Source: Alphaproteobacteria bacterium (GTDB taxonomy: Bacteria; Pseudomonadota; Alphaproteobacteria; Rs-D84). Taken from it: a stretch of 64,000 bases of DNA. Position numbers and translations under genes: made by a program. The DNA lies in NCBI GenBank assembly GCA_017463185.1, contig JAFTPS010000010.1:1-64000 (forward strand), written 5' to 3'. The notes beneath the pieces were generated by a model. It saw only the letters and a list, made by a program, of their open reading frames with translations. It was not told where the DNA came from and ran no database searches. Positions 17,288 to 26,672 of this stretch are shown piece by piece. Numbering within the stretch: position 1 is the first letter of the stretch; the number at the start of each line of letters is the position of its first letter.

Positions 17288-18583
17288 ATGCGTCGGATAA
17301 CCATCTCTGCATTGTCGTTGTTTGTTGTTTTGCCGGCCGCGGGAAATGCGCGTCTGCCGGTTGTAAATATAGCTTCTGGGGCTGTTTCTGCCCGTGCCGC
17401 GTTTGGCGAAGATATAGTCGCCCCCACGCAAAAGACGACCAAAACAGCAAATACAAAATCAACCCGTAAAAAGACAGTTGTTGCACGTGGTGTGACGCCG
17501 GCTAAATCGGCTTCGGTTGATGCGGGTCAAACAATTGTTGCAACAAAAGATGTGCTGTCGCCGCGTCGCCCCAGTAATGATTTGTGGGCAAAAAATGATA
17601 CTACACTGCGTATGCCATTACCCAGTGAATTTTCCGTTGTTCGTAATGATAATATATTGCCAGAGGAAAGCATAGACGCCACTCCTGTGCGCGTTGCCAC
17701 CACAACAAAATCTGCCGCCACGCGCACGGTGGAAACAAAAAGTGCCACCCCGGCTTTAAGTGAAATTGATGCGCAAATCGCGCGTTTGACCGAATTACAA
17801 CGCAAGGCAGACGAAAGTGTTCGCGCCGTTGCGCCACGTGTAATCGCGGCCCCTATCGCAGAAACTAAAACTGTGGAAACTGTACCGGTCAAGTTGGCGG
17901 ATACTGCGCCTGTTGCAAAAAACGAATCTGTGGCTTTGCGTCGCTTGGTCGTGCCAATGGACGAACCGGATGTTATTGTTCGCAGTGTCCAGAAAAATGA
18001 ATCTCCGCGTATTGTCGCCGTCCGCGAAGATATGACAAAAATGTCCCCATCCGAATTGCGCAAGGCTTTTCGTAAAACGTTCTTGTCCGAAAATAAACAC
18101 CTTTCCACATTCCAGATTGACGACCGTTTTGATGTGGCCAGTGATATGTCTTCTTCTGTTGAGGGCTTTACCGCAAAACGCGATTTATCTGAGGGTTCTG
18201 GTATTCGCCCATTGGAAATCAAAATCAAATTCCGCAATGATGATTCGGCCCTGTCGCGTGAAAACTATAATCTGTTGACAGAATTTGCGGGTATAGTTGT
18301 AAATAAACCAACACGTGCGATTCAGGTTGCTATACCACAGCGTGCAACTACTAACAAAGATAATCGCAAAATGGCGGCGCGTCGCCTGGCCATTGTGGAA
18401 CAGGTTTTACGTGATAATGGTGTGTCCGAACAGCGTATTGTTCCCGTTTTGTCCCAGCGCGAGGAAGAAGGTTTTGTTCTGCGTATTATTTCCAGCGATC
18501 AATATGATACCTTGACGCAGAAAAAGCGTGATATATTTGGTGATACGGTTGGTAATAAAACATATAAAAGTATGTCGTGGTAG
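17288..18583 (+). CDS. Exported protein with OmpA-like C-terminal domain
   Basis: 431 residues with a signal peptide of about 21 residues (ending GNA-RL). A long Thr/Ala/Lys-rich linker spans roughly 60-290. Residues 300-420 resemble an OmpA-type peptidoglycan-binding fold: a beta strand IKIKFRNDDSALSRENYNLL, the helix LLTEFAGIVV, then RRLAIVEQVLRDNGVSEQRI with the characteristic R..V...L...G....I. The Asp/Arg pair that binds diaminopimelate is not clear, so binding is uncertain. AAGGAAAGG precedes the ATG. It overlaps or abuts the ComF-like gene. Confidence 0.7.
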   Translation: MRRITISALSLFVVLPAAGNARLPVVNIASGAVSARAAFGEDIVAPTQKTTKTANTKSTRKKTVVARGVTPAKSASVDAGQTIVATKDVLSPRRPSNDLWAKNDTTLRMPLPSEFSVVRNDNILPEESIDATPVRVATTTKSAATRTVETKSATPALSEIDAQIARLTELQRKADESVRAVAPRVIAAPIAETKTVETVPVKLADTAPVAKNESVALRRLVVPMDEPDVIVRSVQKNESPRIVAVREDMTKMSPSELRKAFRKTFLSENKHLSTFQIDDRFDVASDMSSSVEGFTAKRDLSEGSGIRPLEIKIKFRNDDSALSRENYNLLTEFAGIVVNKPTRAIQVAIPQRATTNKDNRKMAARRLAIVEQVLRDNGVSEQRIVPVLSQREEEGFVLRIISSDQYDTLTQKKRDIFGDTVGNKTYKSMSW

Positions 18584-18594
18584 CATTGCGTAAG

Positions 18595-19299
18595 ATGTTA
18601 GAGTTTCTGTTCCCACCGGCGTGTCCAGTTTGTGACACGCCGGTGTCCACTCAGGGTGAATTATGTGCCGATTGTTGGACATCAATAAATTGGATTGATG
18701 GTGCGCATTGTGTGCGTTGTGGGTATCCCTTTGCATTGGAAATTGATTTTGACGCACCTCTTTGTCCGGTATGTGCGGCGGACAGGTGTGAATTAGATTG
18801 GATACGTTGTGCTTGTGTTTATGACGAGGCTTCAAAACGTATAATGTTGCCATTTAAGCATTGCGGTAAAATAAATTATGCAAACTTTATGTCGCGTGCG
18901 ATGATTTGGGCGTTGCGTGATGTTGATGTGTCGGAATTAGACGTTGTTATGCCAGTCCCGCTGGCGGTGCGTCGCCTGCGTACGCGTGCCTATAACCAGG
19001 CCACGCTTCTGGCGCGGCCAATTGCACGGGCAATAGGGGTAAAGATGGATTTGGATTCCGTTCGTCGTAAATATCGCCGTGATATGGGACATTTAAATGC
19101 GCGTCAGCGTGCTGAAAATATTCACGGCGTGTTTGTTGTTAAAAATCCGGATGCCATTCGTGGAAAACGTATTTTATTGGTTGATGATGTAATGACAACT
19201 GGTGCTACATTTGCGGAATTGCGTCGTGTTCTAATCCGTGCGGGCGCACGGTCTGTGGCGGGGGTATCGTTTTGTCGTGTTGCGCGCATTGGGGTCTAG
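18595..19299 (+). CDS. ComF family phosphoribosyltransferase-like protein
   Basis: About 234 residues. The N-terminus has a double zinc ribbon (FPPACPVCDTPVS, CADCW, CVRCGYPF, CPVCAADRC). The C-terminal half is a PRTase fold with the PRPP loop ILLVDDVMTTGATF and the typical RAYNQATLLARPIA. ComF proteins help single-stranded DNA through the membrane in competence; ComEC is also in this window (49383). A GTG at 18577 overlapping the previous stop is an alternative start; neither start has a clear ribosome binding site, so translation may be coupled. Confidence 0.88.
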   Translation: MLEFLFPPACPVCDTPVSTQGELCADCWTSINWIDGAHCVRCGYPFALEIDFDAPLCPVCAADRCELDWIRCACVYDEASKRIMLPFKHCGKINYANFMSRAMIWALRDVDVSELDVVMPVPLAVRRLRTRAYNQATLLARPIARAIGVKMDLDSVRRKYRRDMGHLNARQRAENIHGVFVVKNPDAIRGKRILLVDDVMTTGATFAELRRVLIRAGARSVAGVSFCRVARIGV

Positions 19300-19649
19300 G
19301 CATTATAAGTCTTGGGATTTATCGTTGCCATTTCCTGGAATATAACTTTTTCTGACATTTGTTTGTAAATGCTCAGAATGTCTTGTTCTTGGGGACTGTA
19401 AAATTTTTTGTTTGTAGGGATTGTTGCCTCAGCTACAATGGTGTCGTCTATTGCAATTGTATAATCATAATATTGCGTAATTCCATCATCTTTCGCCAGG
19501 TATTTTTCTGCATTCAGCAACAAGTTCCCTGGTATTAGTGTTGTGTATTCTTTTATTTGGCCGCTGGGGTCATAATATACAGAAACCCACCCAGCATTGA
19601 TTGCATTCTGGATGAGTTTCAGTGTATCCTGGTCTAAATAAGTATTCAT
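19296..19649 (-). CDS. Small hypothetical protein, 117 aa
   Basis: A soluble protein of unknown function with no signal peptide. It shares size, layout (helix, beta-rich centre, C-terminal helix) and a few motifs (YYDYTIAIDDTIVAEATI against SLTINHKTIANIEW) with the upstream gene 19651-20022, so the two may be distant paralogues. The genes are 1 base apart and form an operon. Convergent with comF, overlapping its stop by 4 bases. Confidence 0.7.
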   Translation of the reverse strand: MNTYLDQDTLKLIQNAINAGWVSVYYDPSGQIKEYTTLIPGNLLLNAEKYLAKDDGITQYYDYTIAIDDTIVAEATIPTNKKFYSPQEQDILSIYKQMSEKVIFQEMATINPKTYNA

Positions 19650-19650
19650 A

Positions 19651-20022
19651 TTAAATAACTTTCTGGTCCTTGCCCGTCAAAAAGTTCACCAGGTTCTGTT
19701 CCTGGGCGGTCATAGCCTGTTGTGCGTGACGTAATTTTGCCAATTCTGTATAGCGATTGCACAGTGCGTTCAAAATCTCAAACATATCCGATTGTTCCTT
19801 GGTCATCGGTTTTTTAGCATTTTCATACCATTCTATGTTTGCAATGGTTTTGTGGTTTATGGTCAACGAATACATACCGCTATCATACCCATTTACGTAT
19901 TGCATCAACGGTTTGCCCGCCGCGTCCAGTACGAAATATGTATCCATACCCCAATCGCGTTTCAGTTCAATATTGCCCTTTTTAATAGTTTCAATAATTG
20001 TTTTTTTCAAAAAATCGTTCAT
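19651..20022 (-). CDS. Small hypothetical protein, 123 aa
   Basis: A soluble protein that I do not recognise. Helical ends flank a beta-rich centre (YFVLDAAGKPLMQYVNG). It is the first gene of a two-gene operon with the possible paralogue 19296-19649. AGGGAAAAAT lies upstream of the ATG. Divergent from the DUF2147 gene with about 140 bases between. Confidence 0.7.
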   Translation of the reverse strand: MNDFLKKTIIETIKKGNIELKRDWGMDTYFVLDAAGKPLMQYVNGYDSGMYSLTINHKTIANIEWYENAKKPMTKEQSDMFEILNALCNRYTELAKLRHAQQAMTAQEQNLVNFLTGKDQKVI

Positions 20023-20160
20023 ATTTTTCCCTCTTAGGTTATTGTTAGCCTAGCATACAATACAAAAGCGGCGTTTGTCAAGTCTTTTCTTGTTGTGATA
20101 TTTTTCATTTGTTTTTATACTAAAAACATTGTCCAGTATATTTAATAAAAGGAAATATAT

Positions 20161-20685
20161 ATGAATATCAAATTTTTATCGGTTTTAAGCGCGTTGGTAT
20201 TACCTTTATCTGCGAATGCGGCGTTGCCGTATGTCGGGCTGTATCAGACTATTGATGATGAAACAAATACCCCTAAATCAATTGTCGCATTATATGAATA
20301 TTCCGATGGCGATGACACAAATATTGCTGGGCGTATAGTTGCACTGTATGGCGCAGATGGTAAAATTTCAGAAACTTTGACAAATCCTGTTCGTGTTGCA
20401 GAAAATGTAAAAGGTGCGCCAAAAATGGTTGGCCTGGATATTATCTGGAATATGGAATGGGACGCGGATGATAAAGAATACAGTGATGGAAAAATTATGG
20501 ACCCTAAATCAGGAAAGATTTATTCCAGTATAATGTGGCAGGACGCACCAGATAAATTGAATGTGCGCGGTAAAATTGGACCATTTGGTCGTACCCAGCA
20601 TTGGAATGTGTTGGATGCGTCAACTTTGCCCACCGAATTACAAAGTGTTGATACATCTGCCTGGAAACCTGTTATCATAAAGTAA
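20161..20685 (+). CDS. Exported DUF2147 family protein
   Basis: 174 residues with a signal peptide (ending ANA-AL). The mature part fits DUF2147: an N-terminal GLYQTIDDETNTPKSIVAL, a central AGRIVALYG, then MVGLDIIWNM, IMDPKSGKIYSS, LNVRGKIGPFGRTQHW. The conserved Cys pair of many members is missing. The fold is a small lipocalin-like barrel in the periplasm; its role is not established. AAAGGAAAT precedes the ATG. Followed by another secreted protein gene 20 bases on. Confidence 0.85.
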   Translation: MNIKFLSVLSALVLPLSANAALPYVGLYQTIDDETNTPKSIVALYEYSDGDDTNIAGRIVALYGADGKISETLTNPVRVAENVKGAPKMVGLDIIWNMEWDADDKEYSDGKIMDPKSGKIYSSIMWQDAPDKLNVRGKIGPFGRTQHWNVLDASTLPTELQSVDTSAWKPVIIK

Positions 20686-20705
20686 TATAACGAAAAGGAA
20701 AAACT

Positions 20706-21140
20706 ATGAAAAAAGTATTATTGTTTGGCCTGGTTGGTGTTATATGTGCGACATCTGCCAATGCCGGCTGGTTTAGCGATTTGTTCAGCAAAAAAGAACA
20801 AGCACCCACTACCTTGGCCGAAGCTTGTAACCTAGACGAAGTGACCGCGGTGTGTCCTGAAATCATTCTGGGACAAAAGACATTGGTGGAATGTTTGACC
20901 GAAAATGTAAAAACTGTATCCCAGAAATGTGTGGACTATGTTAAAAAGGCCGTATCCGAAAACAGTTCGGAAATCACAGCTTTGACCGAACAGATAAAAT
21001 CCGCCGCCGCTGACAAAGCGGCTGCCGCCACGGACAGTGCCGCCACCACAACCGACACGGTAAAATCCGATTTAACCGAAAAAGTAAATGCGGCTAAACT
21101 AGAATTAGCCCAAAAATTGATAGACAGCACAAACAAATAA
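20706..21140 (+). CDS. Small secreted protein with Cys pattern and Ala-rich tail
   Basis: 144 residues with a signal peptide cut after ANA-GW. A short amphipathic segment (WFSDLFSKK) is followed by four Cys spaced as in Cys-rich repeat proteins (EACNLDEVTAVC, LVECLTEN, SQKCVDYV), then a Lys/Ala/Thr-rich helical tail. Periplasmic location is likely; function unknown. AAAGGAAAAACT precedes the ATG. Terminator at 21139. Confidence 0.75.
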   Translation: MKKVLLFGLVGVICATSANAGWFSDLFSKKEQAPTTLAEACNLDEVTAVCPEIILGQKTLVECLTENVKTVSQKCVDYVKKAVSENSSEITALTEQIKSAAADKAAAATDSAATTTDTVKSDLTEKVNAAKLELAQKLIDSTNK

Positions 21141-21167
21141 AAATCCCCCATTTGGGGGATTTTTTAA
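21139..21167 (+). terminator. Terminator
   Basis: AAAAATCCCCC-attt-GGGGGATTTTTT hairpin, overlapping the stop codon of the preceding gene. Confidence 0.85.
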
Positions 21168-21222
21168 GGCATAGATAATAGGGCATAAGGCATATATAAC
21201 TATCCACTAACCACTTACACTA
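21168..21222. repeat. Intergenic repeat shared with 11296-11355
   Basis: 21168-21193 is the inverse of 11330-11355 (24 of 26 bases). 21199-21222 is an exact direct copy of 11296-11319. Both copies lie next to a strong terminator. Confidence 0.75.
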
Positions 21223-21309
21223 ACGACTACTCACTAACTAAATATTGAATTTTGATTTTATTGTGCTAGGATTTTACCTGAATAATTTTTTTATTACAGG
21301 GTATTTAAA

Positions 21310-23718
21310 ATGAACATAGAACTTGGCAAAAATATCAATCCGCGTGAAATTGAAACACGAATTCAGGAATTTTGGGACAATAATACATTCTGGAATAATG
21401 ATGTTGCGTCCGATAAAGCATCGTTTTGCGTTATGATGCCTCCGCCAAATGTGACGGGTAATTTGCATATGGGACACGCGCTGGACAATGTTTTAACCGA
21501 TATTATGTGCCGGTATAAACGTATGTGCGGTTTTGATGTTTTGTGGCAGCCTGGCACCGACCACGCATCCATCGCAACCCAGTTATTGGTTGAACGTGAT
21601 TTATCAAAGCGTGGTATAAACCCGCACGCGTTATCGTTGGATGAAAAATTAAACGCAGCCTGGACGTGGAAAGCGGACAAGGGTGGTCAAATTATGCGTC
21701 AATTGCATATTTTGGGTGTAACACCTGTTTGGTCGCGCGAACGTTTTACAATGGATGACGGGCTGTCTGCTGCGGTGACAAAGCTGTTCGTAAAAATGTA
21801 TAACGAGGGCCTGATTTATCGTGAAAAACGTCTGGTCAACTGGTGCCCTAAACAGATGACATCCGTTTCAGATTTAGAGGTGGAAACCCGCGAAGAACAC
21901 GGTAAATTTTATTATTTTAATTACCCATTGGTTGATGGCGGCGAAATAGAGATTGCAACAACGCGTCCTGAAACATTGTTCGGCGACCAGGCGATTGCTG
22001 TCCATCCAGAAAACGAGCGATTAAAACACCTGATTGGTAAACGTGCAATTATTCCACTGACCGATATAGAAATCCCAATTATTGGCGATGTTCACGCTGA
22101 TCCAGAAAAGGGTACGGGTGCGGTAAAAATTACCCCCGCTCATGATTTTGACGACTGGGAGGTTGGCGTGCGTCATAACCTGACGCCGGTGTGTATTTTA
22201 ACGCCAGATGCAAAAATGAATGACAATCCTGTTGTTCCCGAACGGTATCGTGGTCTGGACCGATACAAGGCGCGTGATGCGATTGTTGCTGATATTGAAG
22301 CCGCCGGTTTGTTGGTTAAGATAGAAGATAAAATAATCCCAACGCCATATTCCGAACGTGGCCAGGTCCCAGTTGAACCATACCTGACCGACCAATGGTT
22401 TGTGGATGCTGAAAAATTGGCGATTCCCGCAATCAAAGCGGTGGAAGAAGGTCGGATAAAGTTCTTGCCGGATCACAGATATAATTTATTTATGTCCTGG
22501 ATGAAGAATATTCGTCCTTGGACCATTTCACGCCAGTTGTGGTGGGGGCATCATATACCTGCCTGGTATGATGCAGACGGCAAAGTCTATGTCGCCGAGA
22601 CCGAGGAAAAAGCCATTGAAATGTCTGGTGGCAAAACATTGACCCGTGATTCAGATGTGTTGGATACCTGGTTCTCGTCCGGGTTGTGGCCGTTTTCCAC
22701 ATTGGGTTGGCCGGATGATACATTGGAATTGAAAAAATATTATCCAACCGATTTGTTGTACACCGGCGCAGATATTATCTTTTTCTGGGTCGCGCGTATG
22801 ATTATGATGGGGATGTATGTTATGGGTGATGTTCCGTTCAAGACTGTGAATTTCCACGGTCTGGTTCGTGATTCTAAGGGACAGAAAATGTCCAAGACCA
22901 AGGGCAACGGTACGGACCCCCTGACCACGGTTGAAAAATTTGGTGCAGACGCATTGCGTTATTGGATTGCGACCGCCCCAATTGGTACGGATATTCGTTA
23001 CAGTGATGACGAGGTAAAACGTGGTTCAAAACTGCTGACCAAATTGTGGAATGCGTCAAAATATACATTGATGAACCTGTCGGATTTTGACCCAAAAACG
23101 GCACAGAAAATCCCCGTTGCAGACCGATTTATAGAAGATCGCTGGGCGCTATCCGAATTGAACAAAACAATTTCAGATGTACGTCGCAATTTGGATAAAT
23201 ATGACAATTACAATGCACGTGCTGCGATTGATTCTTTCTTTTGGGATATTTTCTGTGACCAGTATTTAGAGTTTATCAAAGATCGTTTCTGGGCTCCTGA
23301 AAAATACAGCGTGGAATCAAAATTGTCTGCCCAGTGGACATTGTACACGGTTTTGCGTGCGATTATTGGACTGTATGCACCAATTATACCATTTACAACC
23401 GAAGAACTGTGGCAGAAAATTTATAAAGATGCCGAAGGCGGTGAAACTTTACATTTGACAGCATATCCAATGGAATGTGCTGAATATGAAACGGATGTTT
23501 CGCAAATGGATATTGCGCTGGAAATATTAAAAAATATTCGCGGTCTGCGTACCGAGCGCAAGGTTGGTAATGGTGCCAAGTTGGAAATGTTGACTATACC
23601 GTCTGATACGCCAATGGTGTTGCACGGGGTGATAAAATCCGCCGCACGTGCGAATAATATCCAATTGGGCGACGCATTGGATTTTGTGGTTGCTGAACAA
23701 AATATTGCGGGGAAATAA
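21310..23718 (+). CDS. valS: Valyl-tRNA synthetase
   Basis: 802 residues, class Ia synthetase. The HIGH-type motif is PPNVTGNLHMGHAL near residue 45, the editing domain follows (TTRPETLFGDQAIAVHP), and the KMSKS-type motif is KMSKTKGNGTDPL near 530. It charges tRNA-Val and edits threonine. The C-terminal coiled-coil arm of the E. coli enzyme (951 residues) is largely missing. A weak promoter may be TTGAAT-N16-TAGGAT around 21246-21273. The thioesterase gene starts 1 base after the stop. Confidence 0.97.
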   Translation: MNIELGKNINPREIETRIQEFWDNNTFWNNDVASDKASFCVMMPPPNVTGNLHMGHALDNVLTDIMCRYKRMCGFDVLWQPGTDHASIATQLLVERDLSKRGINPHALSLDEKLNAAWTWKADKGGQIMRQLHILGVTPVWSRERFTMDDGLSAAVTKLFVKMYNEGLIYREKRLVNWCPKQMTSVSDLEVETREEHGKFYYFNYPLVDGGEIEIATTRPETLFGDQAIAVHPENERLKHLIGKRAIIPLTDIEIPIIGDVHADPEKGTGAVKITPAHDFDDWEVGVRHNLTPVCILTPDAKMNDNPVVPERYRGLDRYKARDAIVADIEAAGLLVKIEDKIIPTPYSERGQVPVEPYLTDQWFVDAEKLAIPAIKAVEEGRIKFLPDHRYNLFMSWMKNIRPWTISRQLWWGHHIPAWYDADGKVYVAETEEKAIEMSGGKTLTRDSDVLDTWFSSGLWPFSTLGWPDDTLELKKYYPTDLLYTGADIIFFWVARMIMMGMYVMGDVPFKTVNFHGLVRDSKGQKMSKTKGNGTDPLTTVEKFGADALRYWIATAPIGTDIRYSDDEVKRGSKLLTKLWNASKYTLMNLSDFDPKTAQKIPVADRFIEDRWALSELNKTISDVRRNLDKYDNYNARAAIDSFFWDIFCDQYLEFIKDRFWAPEKYSVESKLSAQWTLYTVLRAIIGLYAPIIPFTTEELWQKIYKDAEGGETLHLTAYPMECAEYETDVSQMDIALEILKNIRGLRTERKVGNGAKLEMLTIPSDTPMVLHGVIKSAARANNIQLGDALDFVVAEQNIAGK

Positions 23719-23719
23719 T

Positions 23720-24448
23720 ATGTCAAAAAAGCTGGTTGAAAAACGTACCTTACAGGCATATCAGTGCGACCGTTATGGCAATGTACGCCCACTGATTTTG
23801 ATGAATGAATTACAGTCTATTGCTGACCGTCACGCAGAACACCTGGGATGTGGTCGTACATATTGCCTGGAAAATAATGTTGGCTGGGTTGTAATGTATT
23901 ACTTGGTTGATATTATTGAATTGCCACGCGAAGGCGAAGAATTGACATTCGCCACATGGCCATCGTGCCAGGATGCTTTGCGTGCAACGCGTGATTTTGA
24001 AATTCATGGGGCTGATGGGCGTTTAATGGTACGTGCGTCATCCCAGTGGATTTTGATTGATATGGTGCGTCGTCGTCCATTGCCATTGGCAAACCATCTG
24101 TCCCCAGATGTTGTTGTGCCACAGCGTGCCTATGGGTGTGCGTTTGAAAAATTCCCAGACTTTGAAACGAATAAAACACATATTATGAAGTGTCGCTTTG
24201 ATGATATTGATGTAAATCAGCATATAAATAATGCTGTGTATGCTGTCTGGGCGACCGAGAGTGTTGGTTATGTTTATCGCAGTGCGCATAAACTGCGCAA
24301 AATTGATATTTGTTTCAAAAAGGAAATCAGTCCCGATACCCCCGAAATTTGCGTTGATGTTGCTATTGATGGTTTGGTGTCGCGTCACAAAATACGTGTT
24401 GGTGATACCGAACATGCCTGTGTAATCTGCCACTGGGAAAATATGTAA
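23720..24448 (+). CDS. Acyl-ACP thioesterase family protein
   Basis: About 242 residues with two hotdog folds, as in the FatA/FatB-like family (PF01643). The N-terminal part has RYGNVRPLILMNELQSIADRH and the C-terminal part has VNQHINNAVYAVWATE, matching the (D)VN.H.NN..Y..W signature; the Asn and His are the usual catalytic positions. It would release fatty acids from acyl carrier protein in the cytosol. GGGGAAAT precedes the ATG. Translated with valS. Confidence 0.85.
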   Translation: MSKKLVEKRTLQAYQCDRYGNVRPLILMNELQSIADRHAEHLGCGRTYCLENNVGWVVMYYLVDIIELPREGEELTFATWPSCQDALRATRDFEIHGADGRLMVRASSQWILIDMVRRRPLPLANHLSPDVVVPQRAYGCAFEKFPDFETNKTHIMKCRFDDIDVNQHINNAVYAVWATESVGYVYRSAHKLRKIDICFKKEISPDTPEICVDVAIDGLVSRHKIRVGDTEHACVICHWENM

Positions 24449-24472
24449 AATCCCCCGAATGGGGGATTTTTT
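24447..24472. terminator. Bidirectional terminator
   Basis: AAAATCCCCC-gaat-GGGGGATTTTTT. It serves the thioesterase gene and the convergent gene 24471-24983. Confidence 0.85.
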
Positions 24473-24983
24473 ACTTTGTCATCTGTCGCCAATTATTGTG
24501 TAAACGTGTTGTGATTGGCTGTTTCCGAATAGAATCCGCAGTTGCACGTGCGCGTACTATATTATTGTAATTTTCATGTGCTTGTTCCATAACTGTGCGC
24601 GCGTCAATAAATATTTTATTATTATTTATGTGTTTGGTGCGTAAATCCTGGGCGATTGAATCAGCCGTTGATTCCAGCATCATATATTTTATGATATCCG
24701 CATCATCGGTGCCATTTTCAATCTTGGTTTCCAAGTTTTCTAATTCTTGTGATAGTGTCACATATTTTGGATTCGTTTTTAATGTGTCATAACTTTGCTG
24801 GATTGCCCAATTATAAACGACTTCGTATTCATTTTCCGCATAAATAATTTTTTCTTTTGCGCTTTCCAGACATTCGTACGACAGTGGCGGAATATTATAA
24901 TTTAATACGGCGTTATAGGTCAGTGCCGCAACTGTGCCAGCAATACCCAGGGCATATAATGCGACTTTTGATTTTGTTTTCAT
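24471..24983 (-). CDS. Membrane-anchored helical protein, 170 aa
   Basis: One N-terminal hydrophobic helix (residues 7-25) followed by a mostly helical, charged domain with coiled-coil character. The phrase DTLKTNPKYVTLSQELENLE is echoed in the upstream gene 25048-25644 (ADSLARNPKYRYVMENQGRI), so the two are probably paralogues. No Cys pattern. Probably inner membrane with the coiled coil in the periplasm. Function unknown. Confidence 0.7.
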   Translation of the reverse strand: MKTKSKVALYALGIAGTVAALTYNAVLNYNIPPLSYECLESAKEKIIYAENEYEVVYNWAIQQSYDTLKTNPKYVTLSQELENLETKIENGTDDADIIKYMMLESTADSIAQDLRTKHINNNKIFIDARTVMEQAHENYNNIVRARATADSIRKQPITTRLHNNWRQMTK

Positions 24984-25047
24984 TATAAAAATCCTTTGTG
25001 TTATCAGATATTATAATATGACAAAAACCACGATTGTCAAATAAAAA

Positions 25048-25644
25048 CTATCGCACTTTTTGAACTATCAAACTGTCTTTGATATTCAGCAATGAATCTA
25101 TTTCGCCCTGCAATATTGCGACGGATGCCTGGGTCTGGTCTGTAATTGCACGATGCACATCACCGGCCAGATTCGCGGTTGTTGCTTTGCGCTGGTTAAA
25201 TTCATTTATCTGTTTGCGATTTTTATAGTATTTCCATGACGCGTTTTTTACCGCAGGTAAATGTGCAAAGTCCTGAAATACCGTCGCATTGCGTTGGACT
25301 GGTTGTATTATTGAACACCTGTATGCCGTCAAATATGCCGTATTTAGCAGACTGTCATTTACACGACTCAGACTGTCTATCCGCCCCTGGTTTTCCATGA
25401 CATAGCGATATTTCGGATTGCGTGCCAACGAATCCGCCACCCGCATATCAATGTTTTTTCGCAGGGCCCCTACGGTATTTTTTCGTTGTGCAATCTGGGT
25501 GTTGACGGTTTTGATAGCGGATTGTTTGTCTGAATCTGAACTTTCGCCCAGGCGATATAGCGAAATTATTGCCAACAACCCCAGCATACCGCCCAACAGC
25601 CACATCATAGCCAAATAATCATCGCGTCTTGAATGCTTTTTCAT
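25048..25644 (-). CDS. Membrane-anchored helical protein, 198 aa
   Basis: Start chosen at 25644, where AAGGG lies 6 bases upstream; the open frame continues to 25692. A basic N-terminus (KKHSRRDDY) and one membrane helix (MMWLLGGMLGLLAIISLY) precede a charged helical domain. It shares the Asn-Pro-Lys-Tyr segment with its downstream neighbour 24471-24983. Function unknown. The tRNA-Glu gene lies upstream on the other strand. Confidence 0.7.
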   Translation of the reverse strand: MKKHSRRDDYLAMMWLLGGMLGLLAIISLYRLGESSDSDKQSAIKTVNTQIAQRKNTVGALRKNIDMRVADSLARNPKYRYVMENQGRIDSLSRVNDSLLNTAYLTAYRCSIIQPVQRNATVFQDFAHLPAVKNASWKYYKNRKQINEFNQRKATTANLAGDVHRAITDQTQASVAILQGEIDSLLNIKDSLIVQKVR

Positions 25645-25748
25645 AATAACCCTTGTCTGTTTTTGAACGCATAATTGCATATAAATAAGCATTTATCAAA
25701 TTTTTGTTGCGTGAAATAAAAATATTTATATACTTTCAAAAAGAAGTT

Positions 25749-25823
25749 GCTCCCATCGTCTAGCGGTTAGGACATCAGATTCTCATTCTGGCAACACGGG
25801 TTCGATTCCCGTTGGGAGTGCCA
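25749..25823 (+). tRNA. tRNA-Glu (CTC)
   Basis: 75 bases folding as a full cloverleaf with encoded CCA. Acceptor GCTCCCA pairs with TGGGAGT (G-T at the first pair), the D-arm is TCTAGCGGTTAGGA, the anticodon loop is TTCTCAT with anticodon CTC, and the T-arm is ACGGG-TTCGATT-CCCGT. Confidence 0.95.
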
Positions 25824-25843
25824 ACATTTTTACAAGGCACATT

Positions 25844-26596
25844 ATGAGTCTAAAACGTTTTTGCATTGATTTAATATGTGGTTTTATCCCCAGTCGTAAA
25901 TTGCGTCGCAGGGTTCGTGTTATCCTGCGTTATCCGTCATCGCGTGCGTATATAAACTGGGTGCGTGATTGGGCACATCATAATGACGGTGGCGTTCGTA
26001 AAATGTCAATTGCATTTGGGGTTGGATGTAAAAATCTGGTTGTGATTGTGAATGATAAAAATGTGTTTAAGTTTTCTTTGACCGACGATGGTGCGGCCGC
26101 TGCCCGTCGTGAAATGCGTATAACGGATGCATTTACAAAAATTACACCAATTCGTATGCCACAAATGGAATTGATTGCTTGGCGTGGCGTCACCATCCGC
26201 CGCCAGGAATTTTTCAGTGGAAAATTGTTGGGTGATTTTGAACCGTCGTATGTTTTGGCGCATCGCGAAAAAATAGCAAAACAAATGGCGAATTTTTTAC
26301 ATGTTGTCGGCAAATCGGACCCGCGTGAATTGCGCGATTTAAAGCCCACGCCAGACGCCAACCCCGGATATTTATACGGTTGGTTTCATAATGACATAGG
26401 TCAGAATTTTATGATGGACGATGATTTAAATATTACCGGATTTATAGACTGGGAAAATGCAGCGTTTTGCGATTGGAAACCGACTTTATATGCTGCCGAA
26501 CGTCACTGGGATAAAAATGGATACAAAGGACTAATGGTTGATGTAATGGCGCATTATTCAAAATTGTTCTATGCCGATAAACAGAATCAGAAATAA
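25844..26596 (+). CDS. APH-like phosphotransferase / kinase
   Basis: 250 residues with a protein-kinase-like fold of the aminoglycoside phosphotransferase type. The Brenner loop is WFHNDIGQNFMMDDD (H-D....N) and the metal-binding Asp lies in ITGFIDWENA. A Lys in NVFKFSL probably contacts ATP. The basic N-terminus (KLRRRVRVILRY) may sit at the membrane, as in lipid A or sugar kinases, but the substrate is not clear. It begins 20 bases after the tRNA-Glu gene. Confidence 0.75.
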   Translation: MSLKRFCIDLICGFIPSRKLRRRVRVILRYPSSRAYINWVRDWAHHNDGGVRKMSIAFGVGCKNLVVIVNDKNVFKFSLTDDGAAAARREMRITDAFTKITPIRMPQMELIAWRGVTIRRQEFFSGKLLGDFEPSYVLAHREKIAKQMANFLHVVGKSDPRELRDLKPTPDANPGYLYGWFHNDIGQNFMMDDDLNITGFIDWENAAFCDWKPTLYAAERHWDKNGYKGLMVDVMAHYSKLFYADKQNQK

Positions 26597-26601
26597 AATT
26601 C

Positions 26602-26634
26602 ACCGCCAGAATATGGCGGGTTGATTTTTTTTTA
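26602..26634 (+). terminator. Terminator
   Basis: ACCGCCA-gaata-TGGCGGGT followed by a run of nine T, after the kinase gene. Confidence 0.8.
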
Positions 26635-26672
26635 AAGAGTATTATAGTATTCCCCATAAAGGAGAGAAAATT

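Noticed and set aside
22173-22476. Minus-strand reading frames inside valS
   Set aside because: They are shadows of a strongly conserved gene, without start signals.
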